64,000 nucleotides of DNA from Osedax frankpressi (taxonomy: Eukaryota; Annelida; Polychaeta; Sabellida; Siboglinidae): assembly GCA_964035775.1 (NCBI GenBank), contig OZ038312.1, forward strand, positions 5,813,895 through 5,877,894, read 5' to 3'. Of the stretch, positions 48,494 to 61,328 are shown in pieces. The notes beneath the pieces were generated by a model that made no database searches, had not been told where the DNA came from, and saw only the letters and a program-made list of their open reading frames with translations. The position numbers were made by a program, and so were the translations under genes. The first letter of the stretch is position 1. Each line of letters begins with the position of its first letter.

Positions 48494-51400
48494 TCTCTCT
48501 CATATCTCACATACCAGTATATTTATTTTTTACAGAAAATTAATCAATATAATTTATTTTTATATTTTGCACCAAGTTTGAAAATTATATGTAAATAATA
48601 TTATACACCACCACCTACACCACTACCTACACCACTACCTACACCGTTACCTACACCGCTACCTACACCACTAACTACACCGCTACCTACACCGCTACCT
48701 ACACCACTACCTACACCGCTACCTACACCGCTACCTACACCTCTACCTATACCACTACCTACACCACTACCTACACCATTACCTACACCACTACCTACAC
48801 CACTACCTACACCACTACCTACACTACTACCTACACCACTACCTACACCACTACCTACATCACTACCTACACCGCTACCTACACCACTACCTACACCGCT
48901 ACCTACACCACTACCTACACAGCTACCTACACCACTACCTACACCACTAACTACACTACTACCTACACTACTACCTACACCGCTACCTACACCGCTACCT
49001 ACACCACTACCTACACCACTACCTACACCACTAACTACACTACTACCTACACCACTACCTACACCGCTACCTACACCTCTACCTATACCACTACCTACAC
49101 CACTACCTACACCACTACCTACACCATTACTTACACCACTACCTACACCACTACCTACACCACTAACTACACCGCTACCTACACCACTAACTACACCACT
49201 ACCTACACCGCTACCTACGTCACTACCTACACCACTACCTACACCGCTACCTACACCGCTACCTACACCACTACATACACCACTACCTACACCACTACCT
49301 ACACCGCTACCTACACCACTAACTACACCACTACCTACACCGCTACCTACGTCACTACCTACGTCACTACCTACACCACTAACTACACCACTACCTACGT
49401 CACTACTTACGTCACTACCTACACCACTAACTACACTACTACCTACACCACTACCTACACCGCTACCTACACCACTACCTACACCACTACCTACACTACT
49501 ACCTACACCACTAACTACACTACTACCTACACTACTACCTACACCACTAACTACACTACTACCTATACCACTTCCTACACCGCTACCTACACCGCTACCT
49601 ACACCACTACCTATACCACCATTTAAATAATTAATACCCCATTAATATTATTAACTATATACCTAGAAGTAAACATAACACATCACCACCCGAGTATTAA
49701 TAGTAAATGTACTAAGCTAAAACTAACATTTAGAGTACCCCAACATATTGTCATTCTTTTAATTAGTTCAAACTTTTAATTAAAATCCAGTACATATTTA
49801 TTTCTTCAATTGTTCTAAGCACATAATGTATAGTATGTATGGTGTACACATAATGTATAGTATGCACATAAGTATGGTGTTTCTGTATCTATGTAAGAAT
49901 TGTTTATAATTTACGTTGCCATGTTGTGTATAATATTAATTCTTAAACTTAAACCCTGAATTCTTCTAACCCTGTAATATTATTTGTAAACTCCATCTTT
50001 GTTATGAAATTGAGAGTTGTTTATATTACTTTCTATATATTATATGTGTTTCTATAATATCAATTTATGTTTTGCTATTTCATCATATACCAAATTTACT
50101 GTCTGCAGTCTTTTTAATTTACTCTTTTGTCAACACACATAAAACTTAACCTATCCCTAGTCTCTCTATAAATATTAACCCGACCTTAAGTCTTACCCCC
50201 ATTCTTAACCCATAGGCATCGTCTTAAACACCAGTATTCACCTCAGGGTTTCCTTGCGCCGTTTCTCCGTTAAACTGTGTGCCGGTCCTAAGTGGCACTC
50301 CTGATGTCTACCGAATTGTAGAGATCAAAGGTCAGAGTGACCTGCAGGGAGAAGATGGAGATGCATGTGGTGAGTTTTAGTAGTAGTAGCTATCTACTGT
50401 AGACATCCCACCCCACAAATTTCTATTGTTTACCAATAAGATATCCCAACAGACACATTCCTTCTCTTTACATCCCACCTGACACATTCCTTCTCTTTAC
50501 ATCCCACCTGACACATTCCTTCTCTTTACATCCCACCTGACACATTCCTTCTCTTTACATCCCACCTGACACATTCCTTCTGTTTACATTCCACCTGACA
50601 CATTCCTTCTGTTTACATTCCACCTGACACATTCCTTCTGTTTACATCCCACCTGTCACATTCCTTCTCTTTACATTCCACCTGACACATTCCTTCTATT
50701 TACATCCCACCTGACACATTCCTTCTGTTTACATCCCACCTGACACATTCCTTCTGTTTACATCCCACCTGACACATTCCTTCTCTTTACATCCCACCTG
50801 ACACATTCCTTCTGTTTACATTCCACCTGTCACATTCCTTCTCTTTACATCCCACCTGACACATTCCTTCTGTTTACATCCCACCTGACACATTCCTTCT
50901 CTTTACATCCCACCTGTCACATTCCTTCTCTTTACATTCCACCTGACACATTCCTTCTGTTTACATTCCACCTGACACATTCCTTCTGTTTACATTCCAC
51001 CTGACACATTCCTTCTCTTTACATCCCACCTGACACATTCCTTCTGTTTACATCCCACCTGTCACATTCCTTCTCTTTACATCCCACCTGACACATTCCT
51101 TCTCTTTACATCCCACCTGTCATATACCTTTGTTTCCCTTAAAGACATCATATGTATTTCTCCTAAACCTCCCCCTCAAAGACTATAATAAAGGTTGTGT
51201 ATATGCAACATGTATTCTCATCTTGAGAGGTTGGCTCAGTTGGTGATGAGTTACAATAGATATCTTAGTTTATTGATATTCAAAATATTCTTTTTGTTTT
51301 CATTGTAATCAATATTGAGGAGGTTTAGTTATATAAGGTAAATGCATAGTTATATAAGGTAAATGCATTGTTATATAAGGTAAAGATATATTTATATGGT

Positions 51401-54400
51401 AAAACAATAAAAGCCAACTTTACCCTAGATGCTTCTTTTAATTTGCAGCGTTTAACCTCAGGGCTCTCCACATCGCAACTTCATTTTTATCTTTTCTAAA
51501 GGTCATTTGTTTAGGTCAAATGAGGAATTAGTTATATATATTCACATAAACACTGACATAAATATTAGACAATTTATAGCAATGTATTGAACAGGAACTA
51601 TAATAAAGTATTTGTTATGAAATGGAATAAACTATGGCCTAGTATTTGTATTTAGAACTATATATAGAACATTTAGGCTTACATATGATATTAATAATTA
51701 ATATATAGGTAGTTCATCTCTTGGAGTTACACAAGGACTGGAACAATCAGATGGTAGTTTGGCCTGGGTTCCGGAAAATCATACTATTGTTAGTCTACAA
51801 GTAGATTTTGTACTCTACGTATTTATATTCATGATTAACAATTGTCTCTACTAATAACATCAGCCTATATACCTTAACTTATATCTATTGTTTATTTTTA
51901 TAGAAAAACAGCAATCCAGTTTTCACAGATGAGTTATTGTTGATTTCAAATCCATTCGAAGTACACATTTCAGTTGAGGTTATTTATTTAATTAGATTTA
52001 ACTTGATTTATAAACTAAAGCCTTATAACGTCATATACATATACATATAACATATACGTCATATTCTTTTGCATGTGCTTTACTATGGTGTGTCATTGAT
52101 GCATTATTTCTTAATGTAAATGCTTTATAAAAGTTTTGCATTTTTTTTATGAAATTTAGAAAAATAATTATATTTCATGTTTACATAAAATAGAAAATAT
52201 TTATCTATAAAATATATTATTTACCAGCCCAGAAATGATTAAGTTATAGAGATGTTTTAAATGACTTTTTATTTTATCAATTAATTATTAAACTTGGTTA
52301 TTATTTCATAAAAACTGTTGAATATTTATTACAAACTTCAAAACGGTGTAAAAATTATACACCTGCAAATGTCAAATTAAATTCTATAATTCAACAGATA
52401 TATTCTCTAAATGTAATTGTTTTCATTAATTAAATATATTGAATATATTAATTAAATTAATTCAATATATATTGCTACATATTCATCTTAATAATACTCT
52501 TAATAAACACTCATAAAGGTCAGCGTAACTTTCTTTTTAAATTTTTTTACAAAATATTTTTATAATAAAATTTTAAAATTTAATTAATTATCTTTAACTT
52601 GTTTTATAAAAGTAACTATAAGTGCATCAAATATGTATTTTAAACATAAGCCTGTCAAAAAATAATGTTTATTATTTTATTAATTTATAAAATATTTTCA
52701 TAATATATGGGTTTAAATTATTATGTTTTCGTTTACTAATATATTTTCAATTTAAAAAATTTTAAAAACATTGTCCAGAAAATAACTTTGTTTGTATTCA
52801 ATAGGTGGCACTAATGTGTATAACTAATGAAACAAGCATTTTTATTCAAACAAATGCTTTCTTTTGTATTGAAATTTTCACCTGTCAATTTTATTTTTTA
52901 TTTACACTCGAATTCTCATCATTATGTCTCCACCTAACAAACTTAGTAAATCTATGAAGAGTAAATGCCAGCAAAAAGTAAGTACACAATCTATTAAACT
53001 ATAATATATTTAGCAAAATGTATAAATATGGTATTTAATAATAGTTTTTCTATGATGTAAAAAAATTGATTTCAACTATATGAAATTTTGTTTGACATTC
53101 ATATTTTACAATAAGTGTGTTATTACATATTTGTTATAACTAATTGTAATATATGAAAAACAAACTAAATAAGTTAATAATTTTTTAGTAATAAAGTCAT
53201 ATTATGTTCATAAAATAATTATTATTATAAAAATTAGATAATTTTGAGAAAGTTGTATTTATTTGTATTTTTATATTATCTAGAACTAATATGTTTATTA
53301 AACACTAAATAAATATACAATTATATTAATTTATAACACATGTTATTATAAGTCATTTATTTACTAGATATCAGACAAAGATATCAACAATGAAGCTAGC
53401 AATAGTGAACAAAAATTAAACATGTTTGAGATTATATCAAGTGATGACGATGGCACTCTCTTTTCTGGAAGGAAGAAACTGTCTCATGGGAGCAGTATTT
53501 TTCCAAGGGATGTTTGCTGTACTGGTTTGCTTCAGATGTAAGCAAGAAGGTGCAGTAAGTATAAACACTTAGACAACCTATGGGACCAGTTAGAAAGTTC
53601 TCATCAATTGTACATATTGTGGTGAATTTCTCACTACGTGGACGCAGATACAACTCAGTGACTATAACCATTCTCCATTCCTATATAATGTACAATAGGG
53701 TGGATCACTTTTTTCAGAATTAACTGGATCACTTTTTTCAGAATTAACTGGATCACTCAGCGTATAAACTATAAGGCATATCAAAATTAATCATATAATT
53801 TAAAAAAAAATATTTGCAATATTAAGGTAGCGCCAGAAGTCTGAATTTATCGACTTATTAAAAATTATAAAGATTTTGAAGAAAAGTTTCCTATTAAAAA
53901 TAAATAAATACTTGTATCCTATTATTTCCACCACTTTATGATTCATTGTTTATACTATATTTTTAAAAAAAATTATTTTTCACAATGATATTACGCAATA
54001 AATCCCCATTTTATACTTTATTTACACCAATAATGATGAGTAATCGGCAGCTTCCAATTTATATATATTTCCATTTAATATTGTCAATTAAATTATCCAT
54101 ATAGATTAAGTTATTTCAAAGCTACAAATACAATTTTTAATTTTGCAACTTTAAATAATTGTACCTACAATATATTAGATGTCAATTATTATTGTAAAAA
54201 GTGTATTTTATATTTATGTATACATCTTAAATAATAATTACTAATTAACTACTGATTTAGTATTATTTCTAGGTATTACATATCTGTATATAATTTAATA
54301 AATTTTACTTTTTTTTTTATTTCAACGATGGATATAGCATTACATATAGTTTATTTTATCGCATAGTAAGTATATATTTAAAAAAAAATTATTTCTAAAA

Positions 54401-57294
54401 TAAATATTTAGATTATTTGAAATTTGAATTTTTTCATGAAAAACACTTAGAAATTAAATTTAAATTTGTAATATTTTTTTTATCAATACCCATTTCATAG
54501 GGAACAAATATAACTAATGTAATATTGCTTATAAATTTTACAATATTTCAAGAGCAAGAAATTTCAAAAATATACAACAAATTATTAAAATTTTATTTTC
54601 CTGGAATTTCCTAGTAACAATTTAAAAAAAAAATTTAAATATGTTTTTATTTAAATAATATATTATATAAAGCTTTTAGCATTTTTCATTATTAAAAAAT
54701 CATTATTACCATTCAATTTTATAATTTTAATATTGCTCCTATATTTTGCATGGTAAATATTGTATATCTCCCATGTTAAATTTAAATGGGGTGGCGCTCT
54801 GCCATAATTAAAAAAAAATTAAAATTTATATATATTCATTATAACTCATATCTTTACTATATATAATAGATGAGCCAATAAATAATATTGAAAAAAGTAT
54901 CAAAGTGATCCACCCAAACATTGTACATTTTACAGTCAATGAAAGCGGCTCATAATATTGGTATCTGCTGCAAGGGATTGCAATCTTTGCTGAGTAATTT
55001 AGTATTGAAGGCATTGAGCCAAGTATCTTTTAAAAAGATCACTAAATTCCTTTCAACAGATGCACTTGAAGTAATAATTATTATAATATAACAATTGAAT
55101 TTAAATTTAATTACATAATTTTTATACAGATAGCAAACTCTATAAGCCAGAAGGCAGTTAGAGTTATATTAGCAAGTAAGGTGAACTACCCCATCTCGTG
55201 CAATCCTATAAAAGATATTATGGTCTCGTTTGATGGTACATTGATTAAAAGAGGTTCAAGTCCAAGTATGGCTTAGCTTTTGTAATAGAGTATTATACTG
55301 GACTTGTAATCAACTTTGAGATATTGAGCATGTAATGTCATGTTTGTTATAATAATATGGAGGTAAATACTTATATAATATAAATCATTTAATATAAATA
55401 ATAGGTTCATGATGTAGAATTAATTTGGGCACGCTCTTTAGAAATATGGTCTCCGTTATTCTACGATGCTTTCTTATGGTGACGGAAAAGCACATGTGAA
55501 GGTGAATGTTCATCCTTACTTGGTCAGCAAGGAAGAGTGCATTAATCATGTGCATAAGAAATCAAGTAAAGAGCTACATCTAGTTATGGTGCTGGAAGTG
55601 CAAATTTGTATTATTTTTTTAACTATTTTTTTATAATATATTTATTATTTACTCATTTATATTATTTTTATATATTATTATCTACTCTCATTATATGTTA
55701 ATTTACTTTATTTGTATATATTATATTATAATATTATATATTTAATAAGTAATAAGTGATAATAATCTTATTTATTTTCTTGTGATTAAAATAAATTAAT
55801 ATAAAAACTTTAGAAGCTCACAATATTTTTATTAATTTTTTTTTTAAACGATGATAACTTTTTTAAACTTTGATGAATGTCCATGATATTTTCTGAATAT
55901 GTATATGATATATTTCTTATAAAAAGTTCCTTCTTTAAAGTCTATGATTAAATTGTTTAGATACACTTTATGTTATGATGCAAAAACGTGAAAAAATAGT
56001 AGATTTTAAAATAAATTAAAAAATAAATATATAAAATTGTTTATCGTAGTCTTCTAAAGGTCTAATTATTAAAAAAAAAAGTATTACTATAGATATGGAA
56101 ATTATCTAGATATTTGTGAAAAAAATTAGTAATTTCATAATAAATCTAAAAAGTTCATCACCATTCTAGTAGACATATTTTTTCCCTATCTATTACATGT
56201 AAATCACGCGAAGGTTATGCCTCCCCTTAAGTCTAGTTCATATTTAGAGAGTATGATTCAATAGTATGAATAATTTAGTTATGAATAATGTATTTTATCT
56301 AATTAATTAGCATTTATTAATAAACTAGTTTGAAATAGTTAATTTGCTGTCAATTTATTACAATATTTCTAATTTTCAATATCTTTTATAGAAAAATCAT
56401 TCAATATTATTTTTACAACATTAGTTTTCTTGATTTATTATAAATATTATTAACTTTTTATATTAATATAAGACTATTTAAATATGTTATTACCTTATTT
56501 ATTACCTTATTTATTATTCTGTTATTAATATATGTATTTGTCATATTTTATATTGCGATACAGTAATCTAATGCAATATTATAATTTATTCAGATTAATA
56601 TTTAACTTGTAACTTATGTTTTTGCCTAGGTTTACGGTGTACACACCACTTATGTTCAATTTGTTTGATAACATTAATTTGATAACATTAAAACCGTATT
56701 TTAGAATCTCAAAAGATTCTGTAATACTTACATTGAGAGCCTGACTACATTACTACATTTTCTTACATATTTACTTTCGACTAACATTAAAGTTGTCCAG
56801 CACTCTCCAATCAATCTGGAGGACTGTCTACCATCGGCGTACGCTTTACTTGCAATGTCCGGATGGTATGTTTCCCGACGGATCCAAGCAAGCATTTATA
56901 GCTTTACTGGAGTTTGCGGAGGAGTCCGCTCTGAACTGTTCCAAAGTCGTTATCGCAGTTAAAAAGAATAGACCTGACCGCGGTTTGTTGTTCACTACTC
57001 ATTGTTAAGCTCTTTCGACTGCGGTGTGAGATAATCCAGCCCGATTTAATTGTCTTCAATCGTAAATATTCGATGAAACGGTTCATTTATTTGCTCGCGT
57101 AAGATTGCGTTGATTCCTCACCTCCGACCTTTACAGCTGCCATAATGCGGGCTTTCATGTTCCTTGGCTTCTCGGTCGTATCTCCCCACAGTCAATTAGC
57201 GGCAACTCATGCTTCCGATTCAATCCTCATGTGTTATTTGATTGACAACGACGATCCAGGCCATGACAGCGGACACGACAGCGACACCTGCTGA
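46355..57294 (+). CDS. OAZ: Ornithine decarboxylase antizyme, six exons, +1 programmed frameshift
   Basis: Antizyme binds ornithine decarboxylase monomers, sends them to the proteasome without ubiquitin, and blocks polyamine uptake; polyamines raise its own frameshifting. Exons are 46355-46449, 50235-50369, 51709-51800, 51904-51978, 56793-56982 and 57137-57294. Frame 1 codes 54 residues and stops at TGA 50302-50304, after GPKWHS; human OAZ1 ends frame 1 with GPRWCS at the same TCC-TGA. Skipping T 50302 opens frame 2 ([11 protein letters not shown]...), whose exons join in phases 1, 0, 0 and 1. The start [15 protein letters not shown] matches human MVKSSLQRILNSHCF. The C-terminal domain has [32 protein letters not shown] and [14 protein letters not shown]. 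Total is about 247 residues; human has 228. Introns hold two satellites and a decayed transposon. AATAAA at 57510. Confidence 0.95.
48425..48490. repeat. (CA)n followed by (TA)n
   Basis: About 17 ca units then about 13 at units, in antizyme intron 1. Confidence 0.95.
48607..49620. repeat. 12-bp minisatellite, about 84 copies
   Basis: The unit accactacctac with variants accgct, actact, gtcact and aactac fills 1.0 kb of antizyme intron 1. Variant clusters recur, as in block duplications. Confidence 0.96.
50235..50369 (+). CDS. OAZ: Antizyme exon 2: end of frame 1, shift site, start of frame 2
   Basis: Acceptor aacaccag before TATTCACC fits phase 2 from exon 1 and reads [20 protein letters not shown] then HS and TGA. 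Frame 2 from 50303 reads [20 protein letters not shown] then AC, donor CATGTG|GTGAGT in phase 1. Confidence 0.92.
50299..50343 (+). promoter_or_regulatory. OAZ: +1 frameshift site TCC-TGA-T with downstream hairpins
   Basis: TCC at 50299 and TGA at 50302 form the standard antizyme slip site. Downstream, CTAC (50308) can pair with GTAG (50318), and aggtca (50329) pairs exactly with tgacct (50338) around a 3-base loop. Stimulatory RNA structure is known in vertebrate antizymes; that these hairpins play the role is inferred. Confidence 0.85.
50443..51122. repeat. 29-bp minisatellite in antizyme intron 2, about 23 copies
   Basis: The unit acattccttctctttacatc plus ccacctgac (29 bp), with ctc/ctg, tcc/ttc and gac/gtc variants, starts 73 bp after exon 2. 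Confidence 0.96.
51709..51800 (+). CDS. OAZ: Antizyme exon 3 (frame 2 linker)
   Basis: Acceptor atatatag, donor CTACAA|GTAGAT, phase 1 in and 0 out. Encodes [20 protein letters not shown] then [10 protein letters not shown], the poorly conserved middle part of antizymes. Confidence 0.82.
51904..51978 (+). CDS. OAZ: Antizyme exon 4
   Basis: Acceptor ttttatag, donor GTTGAG|GTTATT, phase 0 in and out. Encodes [20 protein letters not shown] then HISVE, at the place of the DDRLNVTEE region of human OAZ1. Confidence 0.78.
52803..56240 (+). mobile_element. Decayed Mutator-like DNA transposon in antizyme intron 4
   Basis: Transposase pieces appear in order: ATG 52924 ([18 protein letters not shown], donor AAAAA|GTAAGT), 53368-53689 with CFRCK and CTYCGEF zinc-finger-like pairs, 54936-55070 ([20 protein letters not shown]), 55130-55362 with [11 protein letters not shown] and [20 protein letters not shown], and 55405-55600 with [20 protein letters not shown] then [14 protein letters not shown], the SDGD-like SYGD and ECxNHVxK are marks of the Mutator-like transposase family (Pfam Mutator-like type). 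The pieces are separated by apparent GT-AG introns, and at least four frame breaks or stops lie between and within them. The C-terminal half is missing. Outer ends are estimated; I did not find clear terminal repeats. Confidence 0.75.
53690..54928. mobile_element. TIR element (MITE-like) sitting at an intron position of the transposase
   Basis: The left end gtacaatagggtggatcact is the inverse of the right end agtgatccacccaaacattg then tac (54904-54926), allowing a small insertion. Between lie 1.2 kb of AT-rich DNA without coding capacity. The left end supplies a GT and the DNA just right of the right end supplies tttacag, so the whole unit reads as a phase-0 intron between FLYN and SMKAAHN. 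Confidence 0.7.
56793..56982 (+). CDS. OAZ: Antizyme exon 5: conserved domain, first half
   Basis: Acceptor gactaacattaaag before TTGTCC, donor ACCGCG|GTTTGT, phase 0 in and 1 out. Encodes [20 protein letters not shown] then IALLEFAEE and [13 protein letters not shown]. The acceptor is weakly pyrimidine-rich; homology and phase carry the call. Confidence 0.93.
57137..57294 (+). CDS. OAZ: Antizyme exon 6: conserved domain, second half and stop
   Basis: Acceptor ctttacag, phase 1 in, stop TGA at 57292-57294. Encodes [20 protein letters not shown] then [10 protein letters not shown] and an acidic His/Asp/Ser tail. Confidence 0.94.
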
Positions 57295-57509
57295 CTGTAA
57301 TTTACATCTCATCTTAATCTCTTGTATTTCGACGACTAACTCTATTATATAACTAACTTTACATTATCACAAATATTTTCGATTCTAATATCTGATTTCT
57401 TGTTCCTTATTTTTCTGTAAATATTTAGAATTGCAATTGTAGTACCTTTATCGTAGCAACCGTCAATATTCTCCTTATAATATTCTATGTTTAATTAGAT
57501 GTTTCTATA

Positions 57510-57515
57510 AATAAA
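57510..57515 (+). terminator. Antizyme polyadenylation signal AATAAA
   Basis: AATAAA about 215 bases after the antizyme stop. Confidence 0.65.
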
Positions 57516-60103
57516 AACTACAAAACATGTTTATTTTTTGTTACAAATATGAAGTTATCTTTAGTGGGTTGAGATATCAATTGTGGGTCTAATTTGAGAT
57601 TATTATATTTATATTCCAAAACCTTATCTTCATTTAACGCAAATTGCTTGTTATTAGAATTAAGTTTTCAATTTAACAAAACTTGATTTGTTCATCTTTG
57701 AAATTAAATTATATTTTAATAAAAAATCAATTAATGAATGTATTTATAAATATGTCGGATGGGAATTGTCCAATGGGCATTGTCCAATGGACAATGTTCA
57801 TTCTTATTAAAATATTATAGTACACCTATTATTGTTTACTGTCTTTAGTTTATTCTGAATATTAAGAAATTTCAGTATTTGAATTTATATCTGATATGTT
57901 GGAGACTAAAAACTAGCATATATAATCATATGATTATATAATTATTATATTTAGTTATATAATCATATTTAAAAAATTAAATACAAATGAAAATAGCCAA
58001 TGTATATTAACTAAGGATAACTTTAAATGTTTACATTTTAATAACCAATAGATATGAATAAAAACTAACATATCAGATTGTTATACATTGCAAACAATTC
58101 AAATTTAAATTATCAAATCTACTCTAAAAGTAAATACTAAACATTACTTGTTTTGACAATTTCAGTTTGTTATTATATCTTAAATTATTTAAAATAACTG
58201 TAATATTGAATATATCTAATAAATATCAAATATATTCAATTATACTGAATTATTTTTAAGAAATTAAAAATATTTATAATAAATATCCTAGTTCATAATA
58301 TAAGTTACTTACATTATTAACTAATTAATTAATTTAAATACCAACTTTGTGAAAAAAGTTAAATTTCGAATCCTCATATCAGTATTATTTTAAATTATTT
58401 TCTTGTATGAAATTTATTTTACAATATACAATATACATAAATATTTTATTTAGTAGAAATTAAAAATATGTATTATATTTAATATGTTCTTGTGGTTAAG
58501 GATATTTCTTATCTTTTACTTTTATTGTATATCCTATCATAAATGTTTTATTTACTTTGCTATAATTTAAATAAAAATTATTTAAAATTAATTCCAGTTT
58601 AGAAACATCTTTAAAATCTCCTGTTATCTCTATATTAACCCAGATTCAGACATTACGAGAACGAAATTAAGATAATAATTATATTAATTTATTTTTTAAA
58701 TTAGTTAAATTTGAATTCACCCTAATAGATTTATTTATAGCAGTTGGTTTGATATTTGTAATTCAATTCTAATAATCATATGTTTAATCCGAATATGTGA
58801 GATAAATTCATAACTTTGAATCTATGTGGATATAATAATTGGATATATCCATTCTACAATAAATGTATAAATATTAATTATGATTATGGCATCAAAGATT
58901 ATTGCATTGAAATAATTAAGTTAGTATTATTTCCCGTAATTTAATACATTTTATGTTGATTATCCAATACAGTTATTTTCAATATAATAATAAAGATTGT
59001 CATAAGATTAATTAATAATTAGATGAAATTTCTCGATTTTCACTATATATATGGCGTATACGTATAATATATATAGTATACGTTTAATTTACTTTAATTG
59101 AAATTCACCCTATAGTGTTGGGCCAACACTGTTGGCGTACCCAGAATATATATATACCCATATTCGGCTGTAAATAAATAACATAAGTCTTTAGGGTGAG
59201 TCTAGATATACTTGAGCATTGAGTGAATTAACTATAGTTATAACTATAGTTATAACTAGCGCATAGAAATACAAGAACAACCTTGCAAGTTATTACATTA
59301 TGGCAAGATTCTTTGTTATGATAAATATCACGACCTATTGGCCTATAAGCAAATGAGATGTATATTGAGAGATGTAGGACTCGAATAGAATATTTATCAC
59401 CGAGTTCATTATACTGTTGTACGATTAATCGTTTACATATGCATAGTTAACTGAACATTGTACAAAGATAACTATATGTTATTTTTAGCGAAAATAAAGT
59501 ACAAGCAAAATAAAATAATTCGAATTAGAAAGATTATAATTGAAAGAGAAACTAATTTGAAATAATCGAAACTTGAAAATCATAAAATTAATACAAATAA
59601 TTATATAATGATAGTTATGTCATCAGGTATATGTGTGACGGAATATATGTTAATCCATAGCTAAAATAATTGAACTTATATAGTCAATTGTGTTTTTAAG
59701 ATGTTTTTATAATTGTTGGTGCATAGTTAACTTTATCATGGTTATAATATAGACTGCATGACTTAAATATTGAAACCGATGGAGATATTAAATGGTTTCA
59801 GGTTTATATTTATTATTTCTTATATGCGGTGACTTACTCTACGCCGAATAATATATCGACATATTATTCAAGTATATTGTTTATACACTACTAATAAATT
59901 ATCACATTAAATTGGTTTTGGTTTAGGATTGATTATAACAATAAAAGAGAATATGAATTAAACAATATTAATTTATTACGGCCTACATTAATGTTCGGCC
60001 TACATTAATGTTCGGCTTAAAATGAATCGGTACCGATAGTAATTTATAATGAGTATATTAAATATATGATAATAAAACATGCATGATAAACTTCATATGT
60101 TTT
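57516..60103. other. AT-rich intergenic DNA, no gene seen
   Basis: A short cluster of attgtccaatggacaatg-type inverted words lies near 57764-57804, and a small hairpin gtgttgggccaacac near 59116. No exon or RNA gene is supported. Confidence 0.5.
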
Positions 60104-60180
60104 GAAACACACACACGAGCGTATCCTCACTAACACACCCACTCACATACACACACACATACACACACACACACACACTC
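60104..60180. repeat. (CA)n-rich tract
   Basis: Interrupted acac and actcac units. A second, shorter CA-rich tract with cgcg words is at about 60434-60500. Confidence 0.9.
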
Positions 60181-61169
60181 ACTTACGAACTCATGAACGC
60201 TCTTATTCAAACTCATACATACCTCCACTTAACTTCATATATTGATTACCCATTCATTGATCTGCTCATGTAATTTATTTCCATACACTCCATTATTTAT
60301 TAAATCGCGTTTATCTTTAAATATTATTTTCAGGTCATTTGTAATTATTTTCGAATCCGAACATCTTCATTCTAAATGTTATCTCATCGCTTCCAAACAA
60401 TTGATAACAATTGGATTTATGCGATTAAATCAATGTACACACACAAGCATACAACTATTGACACACGCGTGCGCACGCACACACACACAACCACACACTC
60501 ATCAACGCGCACAGTTACCCAACCGTGCTCATCACACGACGTGATGCAATTGTTTCGCCAGTCTTTGTTAGCCGAAGTGCAGTTTTGATAGGAAGCGGAA
60601 TTTATAGATGTAAATAAATAAATACTAATATGTCGCCAGTTAACGGTACACGCAATAGACAAGATTCTGGCAGTGACACCTTGACACGTGACTCAAGTGA
60701 ATGACACACCTGCGATCATCCTCCAGCCAGCGGATTAAGGCCGTAGCATTGTATGACCCCTATTGTTAGATTCGCTGAACCTCTTTCTCCATCTGCGGAT
60801 ATATGAAAAAATTGATAATTATCGATATCTGAAACATTACTTGACATAATAACTGACATATTACCTAACATAATACCTGATATAATAACTGACATATTAC
60901 CTGATATAATAACTGACATTATCTCATGAGGCTAGAATGAGATAGCGTAAGAAATTAAAAGATTTTACACAATCAATAGCACGAGTTCATTCTATAAAGA
61001 CAACACCTCACCCCTCATACTTTACCCTTACCCTTCACCCCTCACCCCTCATTCTCATCCCTCACCCCTAACCTTTCACCCCTAACCTCGCCCTCGCTCT
61101 CACCCATCACCCTTACCATTACCTCATCTCAAACCTCTCACTCATCACCTCTCACACTCGCCACAGCAG
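60181..61169. other. Region beyond the TSP1/fibrinogen-related gene stop, no gene seen
   Basis: It probably includes that gene's 3' UTR (minus). A repeat of cctgatataataactgacat occurs about four times at 60838-60920, and a C-rich caccccta-type tract at about 61005-61150. TTTATT words near 60267 and 60298 could be minus-strand poly(A) signals. Confidence 0.4.
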
Positions 61170-61328
61170 CTAACCGTACGCCTCGAGCTTTACCGAGTTG
61201 ATTGGCAGGTCATTGGTGATGTAACCTAGATCGTTTCGAGTTATTCCGTCGATGACATCGCAATTGCAGCTGAGTGCTGGATTAGCGCAGTTGTTGAGAT
61301 CCTGGCAGGTACATGTATTCTGCGAGAA
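61170..61328 (-). CDS. TSP1/fibrinogen-related gene: last exon
   Basis: Acceptor ttggccacag, phase 0, 52 codons and TAG. Encodes FSQNTCTCQDLNNCANPALS then CNCD and LEAYG at the end. Confidence 0.9.
   Translation of the reverse strand, partial: FSQNTCTCQDLNNCANPALSCNCDVIDGITRNDLGYITNDLPINSVKLEAYG

Noticed and set aside
50214-50369. Exons 2-4 of the antizyme as an unknown gene
   Set aside because: The frame 2 peptide alone resembled nothing clear. Reading frame 1 to GPKWHS-TGA and linking exon 1 showed it to be antizyme.
51205-51245. tRNA-like or SINE head (ggttggctcagttggt)
   Set aside because: An A-box-like word is present, but no B box or cloverleaf follows.
60417-60662. Small open frames over CA-rich DNA
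   Set aside because: They follow microsatellite composition on both strands, with no homology and no splice context.
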